Notes under the pieces: generated by a model
The model's database searches: none
What the model saw: the letters and a program-made list of their open reading frames with translations, nothing else
Told to the model about the DNA's origin: nothing
Shown: positions 56,492 to 64,000 of the stretch, piece after piece
Layout: each line of letters starts with the position of its first letter
Position numbering within the stretch: position 1 is the first letter of the stretch
Translations under genes and position numbers: made by a program
Assembly (NCBI RefSeq): GCF_947241705.1
Contig: NC_079268.1
Span: forward strand, 682,001-746,000
DNA from: Saccharomyces mikatae IFO 1815
Lineage: Eukaryota > Ascomycota > Saccharomycetes > Saccharomycetales > Saccharomycetaceae
Direction of reading: 5' to 3'
Length of the DNA: 64,000 nucleotides

Positions 56492-58528
56492 ATGATGTTT
56501 AAGACGTCTTATAACTTATACGATTTGAACTATCCAACAAACAATTCATTGACGCCAATAAGAGACTACAATAATGATCATTTTCATAAAAATGATGATA
56601 AATTACCAGAAATAGTCAGAAACCCCACGAGAAAGTTGTCCAAATGTGAAAACAAGGTCGATGAGAAGAAATACACAAATAAACGGCCGGCAAGCCTCGA
56701 CTTGCATTCCATAGTAGACAACCTAAGTAGTAAAAAAGTTTACTCCCCTATCAATACAGAAATTTTTCAAAATGTGGTCAGATTGAATATAAGCCCTCAA
56801 TTGGCGAACTCTCCCTATGAGGGATGCAAATTTTATAAAGTGGTACAGGAGCTCTATCTTTCTGAGGTTGAATACCATGATAATCTATTAATTGCAAATA
56901 ATGTATACAGAAGGGCATTGAACATCGATCCAAGATTTAAGAATAAACTAATCAAACCTAATTCAAATGACGAGTTATTACTTTTTGGTAATATTGACAC
57001 TATTGCTTCAATTAGTAAAATATTGGTTTCAACAATAAGGGAGTTACTTTTGATCAAGCAAGGTGGGGAAATTTTGGACCAAAAAAAATGGAAATTAATA
57101 ATCACTGAAAATGAGGTACAACAGCGGTTATATTCGACTTTTGACATTTCGGAGGCTTTTGAACAACATTTGCTAAGGATTAAGTCAACGTATACAAGTT
57201 ATTTTGTTAGTCATCAAAAACAAATGGAGCTCTTCGCTACATTAAGGATGAATAAAAATCATCTTTTTAACAAGTGGTATGAACATTGCTTAAAAGAAAG
57301 TGGATGCATAAAATTAGAGGACATATTGAAAAGCCCAATGAAAAGATTGAATCGATGGATTGATATTTTGGAAACTTTAGAAAGCTGTTTTGAAAATGCA
57401 ATTTCATCGCAATTAGGTTCTAAACTACTTCCAACCAGAAGAAAATACTCTTTATTTTCCAATAAGTTAGACACCGAGGTCTCTGAATACAAGAGTAACT
57501 CCATGTATAATTTCAGTTTAACGCCATCAGAGATCATACAAAGTTACGATGAAGGCCAGTTTACACATCTTCTGAAGCTCCCGGATATCCAAAAGAAAAA
57601 TAAATGCAATTCCTCTGGACAAGAAAGTGATTTTGAAAATAGCAGAGTTACTTCTCTTCTCTCCGGCTCATCCAGTTACTACTCGGACGTATCTGGTCTA
57701 GAAATTCTTACCAATACCTCAGGTACATCAGTTGAAAAAACTACTTTAAAAATAGATGATGAAACAGAATTTTTTACTCTGTCAGACCATATTAGTAAAT
57801 TCAAAAGAGTAATGAAAAATGTAATAGAATTGCGAAAACATTTATCAAAAAACAATTTTTCAAGCATCATTAATTCTAGTTTGCAAAGAATAAATGCATG
57901 GAAAGAAGTTATTGAATGTGAATGCCCTTCAGGGGCCTTCTTTGAACACGATAACCTAATCTCCACCATGTGTTCATCGTACATAGATAAACTTCATGAA
58001 CAGAAAAATCAAGTAACAATTCTGAAGCTTACAGAGCTTGAAACAGATGTAATGATCCCACTTTCAAAGATTTTAGCCCATTGCAATACCGTTAAAAGCA
58101 AACTGAAGGATTTACAAGCTTTAAAGAAAGATTATATGTTATTTTTACAAGAAAAGAAAGCAAACGTGCGGGATGTAAAACGTGACTTATTGGGGATGCA
58201 TTTCCAGAACTTGCAAAATCAAATGAAAAGAGAGTTGCCAGTCTTTGTTACTTTGATTCACAATACTGTTGAGTGTATCTTACTGAATTATAATAAAATA
58301 TTTCTAAAATATTTAGAAATAATTGCTGGTGGAAAAAAATACCTGCAGAAAGATCTTGAGAACATGTCTTTGAATGACTCTATAGGTACAGGCCTCATTA
58401 AAAATCTTGATATTTTGCAGTGCTATTCCAAATCACGATACATGACCAAACGCATGGTAAGAAAGGATTGGCCTTTCCCTGGAGATCCTAGTGGAAGCCG
58501 AGTTGTCAGAAAACTATTTGAACTTTAA
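56492..58528 (+). CDS. FUS2: Cell-fusion protein with RhoGEF (DH) domain
   Basis: Fus2 acts with Rvs161 at the shmoo tip to remove the wall between mating cells. The 678 residues include a Dbl-homology-like domain (about 105-320, with YKVVQELYLSEVEYHDNLL and LEDILKSPMKRLNRW), a Ser-rich middle, and a C-terminal amphiphysin-like helical region (about 430-640, with QEKKANVRDVKRDLLGMHF). Two Met codons begin the frame; I use the first. S. cerevisiae has 677 residues. A single Ste12 site lies upstream. Confidence 0.95.
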   Translation: MMFKTSYNLYDLNYPTNNSLTPIRDYNNDHFHKNDDKLPEIVRNPTRKLSKCENKVDEKKYTNKRPASLDLHSIVDNLSSKKVYSPINTEIFQNVVRLNISPQLANSPYEGCKFYKVVQELYLSEVEYHDNLLIANNVYRRALNIDPRFKNKLIKPNSNDELLLFGNIDTIASISKILVSTIRELLLIKQGGEILDQKKWKLIITENEVQQRLYSTFDISEAFEQHLLRIKSTYTSYFVSHQKQMELFATLRMNKNHLFNKWYEHCLKESGCIKLEDILKSPMKRLNRWIDILETLESCFENAISSQLGSKLLPTRRKYSLFSNKLDTEVSEYKSNSMYNFSLTPSEIIQSYDEGQFTHLLKLPDIQKKNKCNSSGQESDFENSRVTSLLSGSSSYYSDVSGLEILTNTSGTSVEKTTLKIDDETEFFTLSDHISKFKRVMKNVIELRKHLSKNNFSSIINSSLQRINAWKEVIECECPSGAFFEHDNLISTMCSSYIDKLHEQKNQVTILKLTELETDVMIPLSKILAHCNTVKSKLKDLQALKKDYMLFLQEKKANVRDVKRDLLGMHFQNLQNQMKRELPVFVTLIHNTVECILLNYNKIFLKYLEIIAGGKKYLQKDLENMSLNDSIGTGLIKNLDILQCYSKSRYMTKRMVRKDWPFPGDPSGSRVVRKLFEL

Positions 58529-58748
58529 CAAAAACGTATCATGCTCTATAGTTTACGTAAAGTTTCATCGAATGAAACGGTATTAATATCATTGAAGTAA
58601 AAGTAAACAATACTAGAATCACCTATAATTTCCTTACTGGCGCGAAAAAGAAGGAAAATTTTAGTCAAAGATATTGATCAGAGACACGAAGCAAAGTTAT
58701 AGAAAGGTGCAAGAATGGAAAAAAGGCCCAAATAAGGGTAAATATATT

Positions 58749-59429
58749 ATGGGCGATATCAATCAATATATTCCCATGGTTGATGCAATTTTAAGTGCAT
58801 CCAACCCCGATGAAATAAGTCCAAAAAGAGTAAGGAAGGCCCTCCAGGTTCTTTTTTCAGTTGATTTGGATTCTCAAAGGAAAGCAATTAATGAATTGAT
58901 TCTTGAGAGGTTTGGCGATTTACAAGAAAATCCAAAAGTTTTAATCCTAGAGAAAGATCTCATCAACCAGGATCAAGAACTAGCTTTGAGATTACAAAAG
59001 GAGGAACAAAAACCTCAGAGATCAACAAGGAAAAGGAAAAGTAAAAGTGAAAGTAAACCGAAACGGAAGAAAAGAAAGAATGACAGTCCTGATTCTAATA
59101 GCATCTCTGTCCGTAAAGTTATTTTATCAAGTCCTCTACAAGAGTTTCTAGGAGCTGAGGAATTACCACGAACACAAGTAGTAAAAATGATATGGCAATA
59201 TATAAAGGAACACGATCTTCAAAACCCAGATGATCGTAGAGAAATTCTATGTGATGAGAAAATGCAACCAATTTTTGGTAAAAAAATGACAATGTTCTCA
59301 ATGAATAAGCTCTTATCTAAGCACTTGTTTAATGCTGACGAAATTGTGAAGCATGAAGAAGACTCAAAAATAATACCTAAAATAGAAGTCAAATCGGAGC
59401 ACGAACTTCTTCCGAATACGAACGGTTAA
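58749..59429 (+). CDS. TRI1: SWIB-domain protein (YMR233W)
   Basis: A sumoylated SWIB/MDM2-domain protein of unknown role, related to the Pol I factor subunit Uaf30. In 226 residues: an N-terminal helical DEK-C-like domain (about 1-60), a Lys/Arg-rich linker (RKRKSKSESKPKRKKRK, about 94-110) fit for nuclear import, and the SWIB domain (about 120-200). The frame is open 25 codons upstream from a TTG, but the ATG before GDINQYIPM gives the known length. Confidence 0.93.
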   Translation: MGDINQYIPMVDAILSASNPDEISPKRVRKALQVLFSVDLDSQRKAINELILERFGDLQENPKVLILEKDLINQDQELALRLQKEEQKPQRSTRKRKSKSESKPKRKKRKNDSPDSNSISVRKVILSSPLQEFLGAEELPRTQVVKMIWQYIKEHDLQNPDDRREILCDEKMQPIFGKKMTMFSMNKLLSKHLFNADEIVKHEEDSKIIPKIEVKSEHELLPNTNG

Positions 59430-59842
59430 TCTTAATGGAGATACATGTGCAACTTTAATTTTTCCTTTATTTTCTGATAACACGTATTAAACTTGTGCTC
59501 TTGTAATATTATACTTGACCTATGTAAATTAGCCACAAATTTTGTTTCAATAATGAATACTTTCACTTTCAAATCCCAGAAATGATTGAAGTCATGATTT
59601 GGTTTGAATTCTTTACTATAAGCGATTTTGTCCATTTTTGATGACATCAACTTATAATGGGCGTTTTTTTTTTTTACTTTTTCACCCAAGGAAAATTGAA
59701 AACATTGAATTAACCATGAACAAGAGCAATTGCAGTAATTGAAGTGAACCACAATAACCTCATGACAACGCAGTAGTTCACGTTGTTCAAAATTCTTAAG
59801 TTAACACTTCTTACTCATAGAAGGAACTATCAATCCCTAATA
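59430..59842. promoter_or_regulatory. TRI1-RNH1 spacer
   Basis: 413 bp in tandem orientation. It contains a run of 12 T at about 59666-59677, a minus-strand ATG frame of 71 codons (59432-59647) and, at its right end, the ATG-less open leader in frame with RNH1 (59777-59842). I see no named promoter site. Confidence 0.4.
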
Positions 59843-60892
59843 ATGGCAAGACAGGGAGGATTCTACGTCGTTAGGAAGGGCAGGGAAACTGGGATCTTTA
59901 ATACATGGAGTGAATGTAAGAACCAAGTGAATGGTTATAGTGGTGCAGTTTATAAAAAATTTGACGATTATGAACAAGCCAAGTCTTTCCTAGGCCATAA
60001 AAATAGCGCATCGAATCATAGAAGTTCAGAGCTTACTGGAAGCCTAATTAGTAAACCTCATACGACTCAAAAGCGATCTCAGGGAAATAATCTACCACCA
60101 TCCCTCTATTCTTCATTGACGACATTATCTAAATTTTCATCTCCAACCTCAGTTGATAAGATCACCTTCTATTCGGTAAAAAGCAACGTTCCAAATGTTG
60201 AAAGCAAGATCTTCGATAATTGGAAAGATTGTCAAGCCTATGTCAAACATAAAAGAGGTATAACGTTTAAGAAATTCGATAATCGATCTGCTGCGGAAGA
60301 TTTCATCAATGGTGTCAGTGCGCACGATTACAAGCTTATCAATATACCCAGGGACATTTTTCAAACTAAGTATAAGCTTTCGAATGGTGCTAAATATGAT
60401 AAATGCATGAACGTTTACTGTGATGGTTCAAGTTTCGGTAACGGTACGTCATCATCAAAGGCAGGTTATGGTGCATATTTTGAGGGTGCACCTGAGGAAA
60501 ACATTTCTGAACCTTTACTGTCAGGAGCCCAAACTAATAATAGAGCTGAAATCGAGGCAGTTTCTGAAGCCTTGAAAAAAATCTGGGACAATTTATCTAG
60601 TGGAAAGGAAAAAGTGAACTATCAAATTAAGACCGATTCAGAGTATGTAGCCAAGTTATTAAATGACAGGTACATGACATATGATGACAAAAAACTGGAA
60701 ACCCTGCCTAATTCTGATTTAATAGTCCCTTTGGTAGAGAGATTCGTTAAAGTCAAAAAATACTATGAATTGAACAAAGAATGCTTTAGTAATAATGGTA
60801 AATTTCAGATTGAGTGGGTAAAAGGACACGACGGTGATCCAGGGAATGAAATGGCAGACTTTCTCGCTAAAAATGGTGCGTCCAGACGATAA
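59843..60892 (+). CDS. RNH1: Ribonuclease H1
   Basis: Cleaves RNA in RNA:DNA hybrids. The 349 residues carry two hybrid-binding domains (about 7-52, FYVVRKGRETGIFNTWSEC; and 109-155, FYSVKSNVPNVESKIFDNW) and a C-terminal type 1 RNase H domain with the metal ligands D194 (YCDGSS), E236 (NNRAEIE), D265 (KTDSEY) and D339 (NEMAD), plus H329 in GHDGDPGN. The chosen ATG gives the usual N-terminus ARQGGFY. Upstream, the frame is open for another 22 codons after a TAG, without ATG (see findings). Confidence 0.96.
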   Translation: MARQGGFYVVRKGRETGIFNTWSECKNQVNGYSGAVYKKFDDYEQAKSFLGHKNSASNHRSSELTGSLISKPHTTQKRSQGNNLPPSLYSSLTTLSKFSSPTSVDKITFYSVKSNVPNVESKIFDNWKDCQAYVKHKRGITFKKFDNRSAAEDFINGVSAHDYKLINIPRDIFQTKYKLSNGAKYDKCMNVYCDGSSFGNGTSSSKAGYGAYFEGAPEENISEPLLSGAQTNNRAEIEAVSEALKKIWDNLSSGKEKVNYQIKTDSEYVAKLLNDRYMTYDDKKLETLPNSDLIVPLVERFVKVKKYYELNKECFSNNGKFQIEWVKGHDGDPGNEMADFLAKNGASRR

Positions 60893-60936
60893 TGAAATTT
60901 TTCTTTTGTTTTTATGAACTTAATGCGGGTGTAATA

Positions 60937-60947
60937 CATATATATAT
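60937..60947 (+). terminator. RNH1 3'-end efficiency element
   Basis: CATATATATAT about 45 bp past the RNH1 stop, followed by TACATACAT, fits yeast polyadenylation signals. RNA1 converges from the other side. Confidence 0.35.
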
Positions 60948-61095
60948 CCCTAACATACATGTACATACATCAGTTTGTTGTTTATTAACTTGCCCGATAA
61001 CTGTTTATAAATGTGTTACTGTGTCCTTGGTCTAAAACATGTCCACAGTTGTTTGTTTGTTTTTTTGGAGTTTTTTTGGAGTGTTTTTGGCATAT

Positions 61096-62313
61096 CTATT
61101 TAATCTCAGTTTCAGCTAAACGTTCAGCAAGATCATCAACTTGTACTTCTAGCAGTTCCTTTTCAAGTTTTTCCGTTTCAATTTCTTCTAGTTTTTCATC
61201 CTCATCCTCTTCTTCCTCTTCTTCTTCATCTTCGCTATCGACTTCCTCTAAATCATCAACCTCCAAGTCATCAAATTTGCTCTGCAGTAGATCCAAAGCA
61301 TCGGAATCTTCATCTAACCTGTTACCATTTATTTCTAATTTCTTCAATTTAGGTAAATTTCCCTTTTCTATCGCAGGTAAGAAAGAAGCTTCAACAGTTT
61401 CTTGAGCCATTTCATTATACTCAAATTTCAAGACATGTAGATTGGAGAATTCAACTTCGGTAAATACTTTGAAAACTTCATCTGAACCAGTAGTCTTCAA
61501 AAGACAGTCGTTCAAATTCAACTCATATAAACTATTCTTCCAAGTAGGCAAAACCTTAGCAAGGATCAAAGAGGCATGCTTTGTGAAGGTGTTATCTTGA
61601 AGGTCCAAGATTTCTAAATTTTTCAAGTACTGTAAACCGTAATGGATCAATGTAGCAACACCTTTAGGTCTAATACCATTTTGATATAGCTTTACAACTT
61701 TCAGGCCTTCTGAGTGACTTTTCAGGCCCAGAGCCAAGTACACTGCGGAACCGTTCTCTAGCCTATTTCTACCGCAGATAAAAGTCTCCAAGAATGGTTT
61801 TGAAGCAGCTTTCTTATTTTGAGCAAGATGGAATAGAGCTTTACCAATTCTTTCACCGGCAAATGGGCCCATACCGTTGTTACTCAAGATCAGATGTTTA
61901 ATATTGACAGCATGTACAATGTAATCTTCTAGTAACTCGATGGTTCTTAAACCAAAGGCATTATCAGAAAGGTTCACAATCTCCAAGTTAGGGCATTTCA
62001 ATAGAGCAGGTAGCAGAAATTTCAACGAGTCCACGACTTCATCAACTAATCTTGAGGTGTACAAATCTGCAAAATTAACTTCGATCAAAGACTCTTTTAC
62101 CTGGGTATTTTCGGTAATACATTTGGCTAATGCTTCAGAAGCTTCCGTACCGATAGTGTTACCTGAAAAGTCCAATTTGGTACAGGTTTTCAATGCAGCC
62201 AACTCTTGCAAATATGGCTTGATATCCTCATTGGTGGTTAGCTTGAGCGCCTTTCCCGAAATGGAATAAACCTGGTCTTCATTATGTTGAGGAACAAAAT
62301 GCAAAGTAGCCAT
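61096..62313 (-). CDS. RNA1: Ran GTPase-activating protein
   Basis: RanGAP for Gsp1 in the cytoplasm, sustaining nuclear transport. The 405 residues form a leucine-rich-repeat crescent (about 30-345) with repeated LxxLxLxxN units such as LEIVNLSDNAFG and LKHLILSNNGMG, followed by an acidic stretch ([19 protein letters not shown], about 355-375) and a short C-terminal helix. The C-terminal SUMO/RanBP2 region of animal RanGAP is absent, as normal for yeast. S. cerevisiae has 407 residues. Divergent from TAF9. Confidence 0.96.
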   Translation of the reverse strand: MATLHFVPQHNEDQVYSISGKALKLTTNEDIKPYLQELAALKTCTKLDFSGNTIGTEASEALAKCITENTQVKESLIEVNFADLYTSRLVDEVVDSLKFLLPALLKCPNLEIVNLSDNAFGLRTIELLEDYIVHAVNIKHLILSNNGMGPFAGERIGKALFHLAQNKKAASKPFLETFICGRNRLENGSAVYLALGLKSHSEGLKVVKLYQNGIRPKGVATLIHYGLQYLKNLEILDLQDNTFTKHASLILAKVLPTWKNSLYELNLNDCLLKTTGSDEVFKVFTEVEFSNLHVLKFEYNEMAQETVEASFLPAIEKGNLPKLKKLEINGNRLDEDSDALDLLQSKFDDLEVDDLEEVDSEDEEEEEEEDEDEKLEEIETEKLEKELLEVQVDDLAERLAETEIK

Positions 62314-62546
62314 CGTTGATTTTTTGTTTCGATACGCAGCCTCTCAGGCAACCTGTTTCACCTTTTTTTGATACTATTATCAATTATCATCAATCCTCTT
62401 ATAAAAATTTTCCACTAGTCATTCCACTACGTGAGAGGTGATATTATTCTTTTATGCGAAAAGTAAAGCGTTTAAACAAGAGCAGGTGTTTCATATAAGT
62501 GAACAATACGGCAGCAAATAAAGCCTAGGTGATCTCACAAGCTATT

Positions 62547-63020
62547 ATGAACAGTGGAGGAAAAACTGTTTCGAACAATAACTCAGCAGGCTCTGTGTCG
62601 GAGGCTGGTCCAGGTCCATCACAAGAAGAGACCCCTAGAGATGTCCGTCTTCTGCACCTGCTGCTCGCATCGCAGTCCATTCACCAATACGAAGACCAAG
62701 TGCCACTGCAATTAATGGATTTTGCACACAGGTACACACAGGGCGTTCTTAAGGATGCTCTAGTATACAACGACTACGCCGGCAATGGAAACTCTGCAGG
62801 AAGTGGATTAGGCGTAGAAGATATACGGCTTGCCATTGCTGCTAGAACCCAATACCAATTCAAACCCACAGCACCAAAAGAGCTTATGTTACAATTGGCT
62901 GCAGAGAGAAATAAGAAAGCGCTACCTCAAGTCATGGGTACATGGGGTGTCAGGCTACCTCCTGAAAAATATTGCCTCACAGCAAAGGAATGGGACCTCG
63001 AAGATCCAAAATCTACGTGA
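62547..63020 (+). CDS. TAF9: TFIID and SAGA histone-fold subunit TAF9
   Basis: Histone H3-like subunit that pairs with TAF6 in both TFIID and SAGA. The 157 residues contain the histone fold (about 30-118, beginning TPRDVRLLHLLLASQSIHQY) and the conserved region after it (FKPTAPKELMLQLAAERNKK). The variable N-terminal 25 residues differ from S. cerevisiae. The start is the ATG before NSGGKT; the frame continues six codons upstream to a GTG. Confidence 0.96.
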   Translation: MNSGGKTVSNNNSAGSVSEAGPGPSQEETPRDVRLLHLLLASQSIHQYEDQVPLQLMDFAHRYTQGVLKDALVYNDYAGNGNSAGSGLGVEDIRLAIAARTQYQFKPTAPKELMLQLAAERNKKALPQVMGTWGVRLPPEKYCLTAKEWDLEDPKST

Positions 63021-63324
63021 AAGCACCATTTGTGTACCCGTAGAGATACTAATGCCGATTCTTCCCAGGTATTTGTAATGTAGAATGCATAATATAATAA
63101 TATACAGTAAATAATACGCTTGTCGTGCAAGATGATTACACTCTTTCAGGTGTTGTTTTCCCTATTCTTTCCTATATAGCAAGTTGAAGAAATGAGATCT
63201 ACAGTATAGTGCGGTGATAAAATGGTCCTTAAGTACCTCAATTCATCTTTCAAGAGTACGTTTTCCATTGTGTCGGTCACTGGAACTAAAAAACGAAAAA
63301 ATCTAAAAAGTAGAAGTTTCAATC
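63021..63324. promoter_or_regulatory. TAF9-BCH1 spacer
   Basis: 304 bp in tandem orientation, with AATATAATAATATACAG near 63090 for the TAF9 3' end. A plus-strand ATG frame at 63222-63431 overlaps the start of BCH1 in another frame and is not called. No named factor site recognised. Confidence 0.4.
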
Positions 63325-64000
63325 ATGTTGTCGCAAACCTCCATACCAGAAGTGAAGGAAGACGTGATAGGTTACGCGCTGCAGCAGAGGAGAGCCAGGG
63401 TAGGCCAATTCCAAGATTTAGGTCCGCCTGATTTGATTACTTTGATCAAATCGTTACCTTCATCCTCGAGCACCACGACTGCTACTGCTTCCGCCAACGA
63501 TAGTGGGACTGGTTCTAACATCAATGGTCAAGACCCTACAACTATAGTTACGGAGTTGCATTCTCACGATAAATTAAAGGGACAGATCGGTACTTTTTTC
63601 TACTGCATGGGAATAGACACTTCAGACCCAACCTCAATTACAATCTTCGCCAAAAAGATAACTGATCTTTTCTTAGACACGCCCCAAGTTTGGTTTGGCA
63701 AGAAGAAGCACTTTCACGTCTCGAAGATTTCGATCAGTTCTTGGAATGCCTTTAGAAAATATGATGTTAATATTATTGTTCATATTCCGGGGACTGTGCA
63801 AACGTATATTATAAATAACGACGGTGAACAATCGCAGCTTCCCTCCCTGACGGAAACCTCATCTGGCCGCAATTCACAGGATGCGAATGTAAATATGATT
63901 TGGGTGGAAACTTTTATGAGTGGTATCGTACGTGATATTATGCTTATGAAAGATAACCGCGCAGATGGAGAATCACAAAATTTGGTGGAAACGCTAGTTT
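63325..64000 (+). CDS. BCH1: Exomer (ChAPs) cargo adaptor, 5' part cut by window edge
   Basis: Bch1 is one of the ChAPs that, with Chs5, carry chitin synthase Chs3 and other cargo from the trans-Golgi to the surface. Only the first 225 codons are inside. The N-terminus LSQTSIPEVKEDVIGYALQQ is the Chs5-binding helix region; a Ser/Thr/Asn-rich insert (about 45-70) and IGTFFYCMGIDTSDPTSITI follow. The TPR repeats lie beyond the edge. The frame is open to the last base. Confidence 0.95.
   Translation, partial: MLSQTSIPEVKEDVIGYALQQRRARVGQFQDLGPPDLITLIKSLPSSSSTTTATASANDSGTGSNINGQDPTTIVTELHSHDKLKGQIGTFFYCMGIDTSDPTSITIFAKKITDLFLDTPQVWFGKKKHFHVSKISISSWNAFRKYDVNIIVHIPGTVQTYIINNDGEQSQLPSLTETSSGRNSQDANVNMIWVETFMSGIVRDIMLMKDNRADGESQNLVETLV

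Overview
This is nuclear DNA of a budding yeast of the genus Saccharomyces. All 31 protein genes match, in order and strand, the block of S. cerevisiae chromosome XIII from YMR207C (HFA1) to YMR237W (BCH1). The two introns, GTATGT donors and TACTAAC-type branch points, and the short AT-rich spacers are typical of the genus. Compared with the S. cerevisiae proteins as I remember them, conserved enzymes differ at several percent of residues and loose proteins (ESC1, MRE11 C-terminus, EFR3 tail) at much more. I therefore read this as a sister species rather than an S. cerevisiae strain; I cannot decide which one (S. mikatae, S. kudriavzevii, S. jurei, S. arboricola and the S. uvarum group are candidates).

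Layout. 1-10 kb: HFA1 (cut by the left edge), ERG12, YMR209C, MGL2, DML1. 10-23 kb: EFR3, CEF1, SCJ1, GAS3, SKY1, GUA1. 23-36 kb: TRS130, ESC1, ERG8, FMP42, FSH2. 36-45 kb: UBP8, MRE11, MRPL44 (one intron), YMR226C, TAF7, MTF1. 45-64 kb: RRP5, RPS10B (one intron), PEP5, FUS2, TRI1, RNH1, RNA1, TAF9 and the first 225 codons of BCH1. I saw no tRNA, snoRNA, Ty element, solo LTR, CRISPR array or foreign insert.

The genes are housekeeping genes with their own promoters, not an operon. Some share pathways: ERG12 and ERG8 are consecutive mevalonate-pathway kinases; HFA1, DML1, MRPL44 and MTF1 act in mitochondria; UBP8, TAF7 and TAF9 belong to SAGA and/or TFIID; RRP5 and RPS10B serve the ribosome and sit head to head.

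I found no undescribed multi-gene system. What merits attention lies at 5' ends and in promoters: an in-frame AUG at the head of the HFA1 mitochondrial leader (S. cerevisiae is known to use AUU); a basic, acid-free, AUG-less leader in frame with RNH1; an in-frame upstream AUG in MTF1; upstream AUGs before SCJ1; a perfect 15-bp inverted repeat of Rap1-like sites before RPS10B; and doubled PAC and RRPE motifs before RRP5. Names and comparisons rest on recognition of the proteins, not on a database search.
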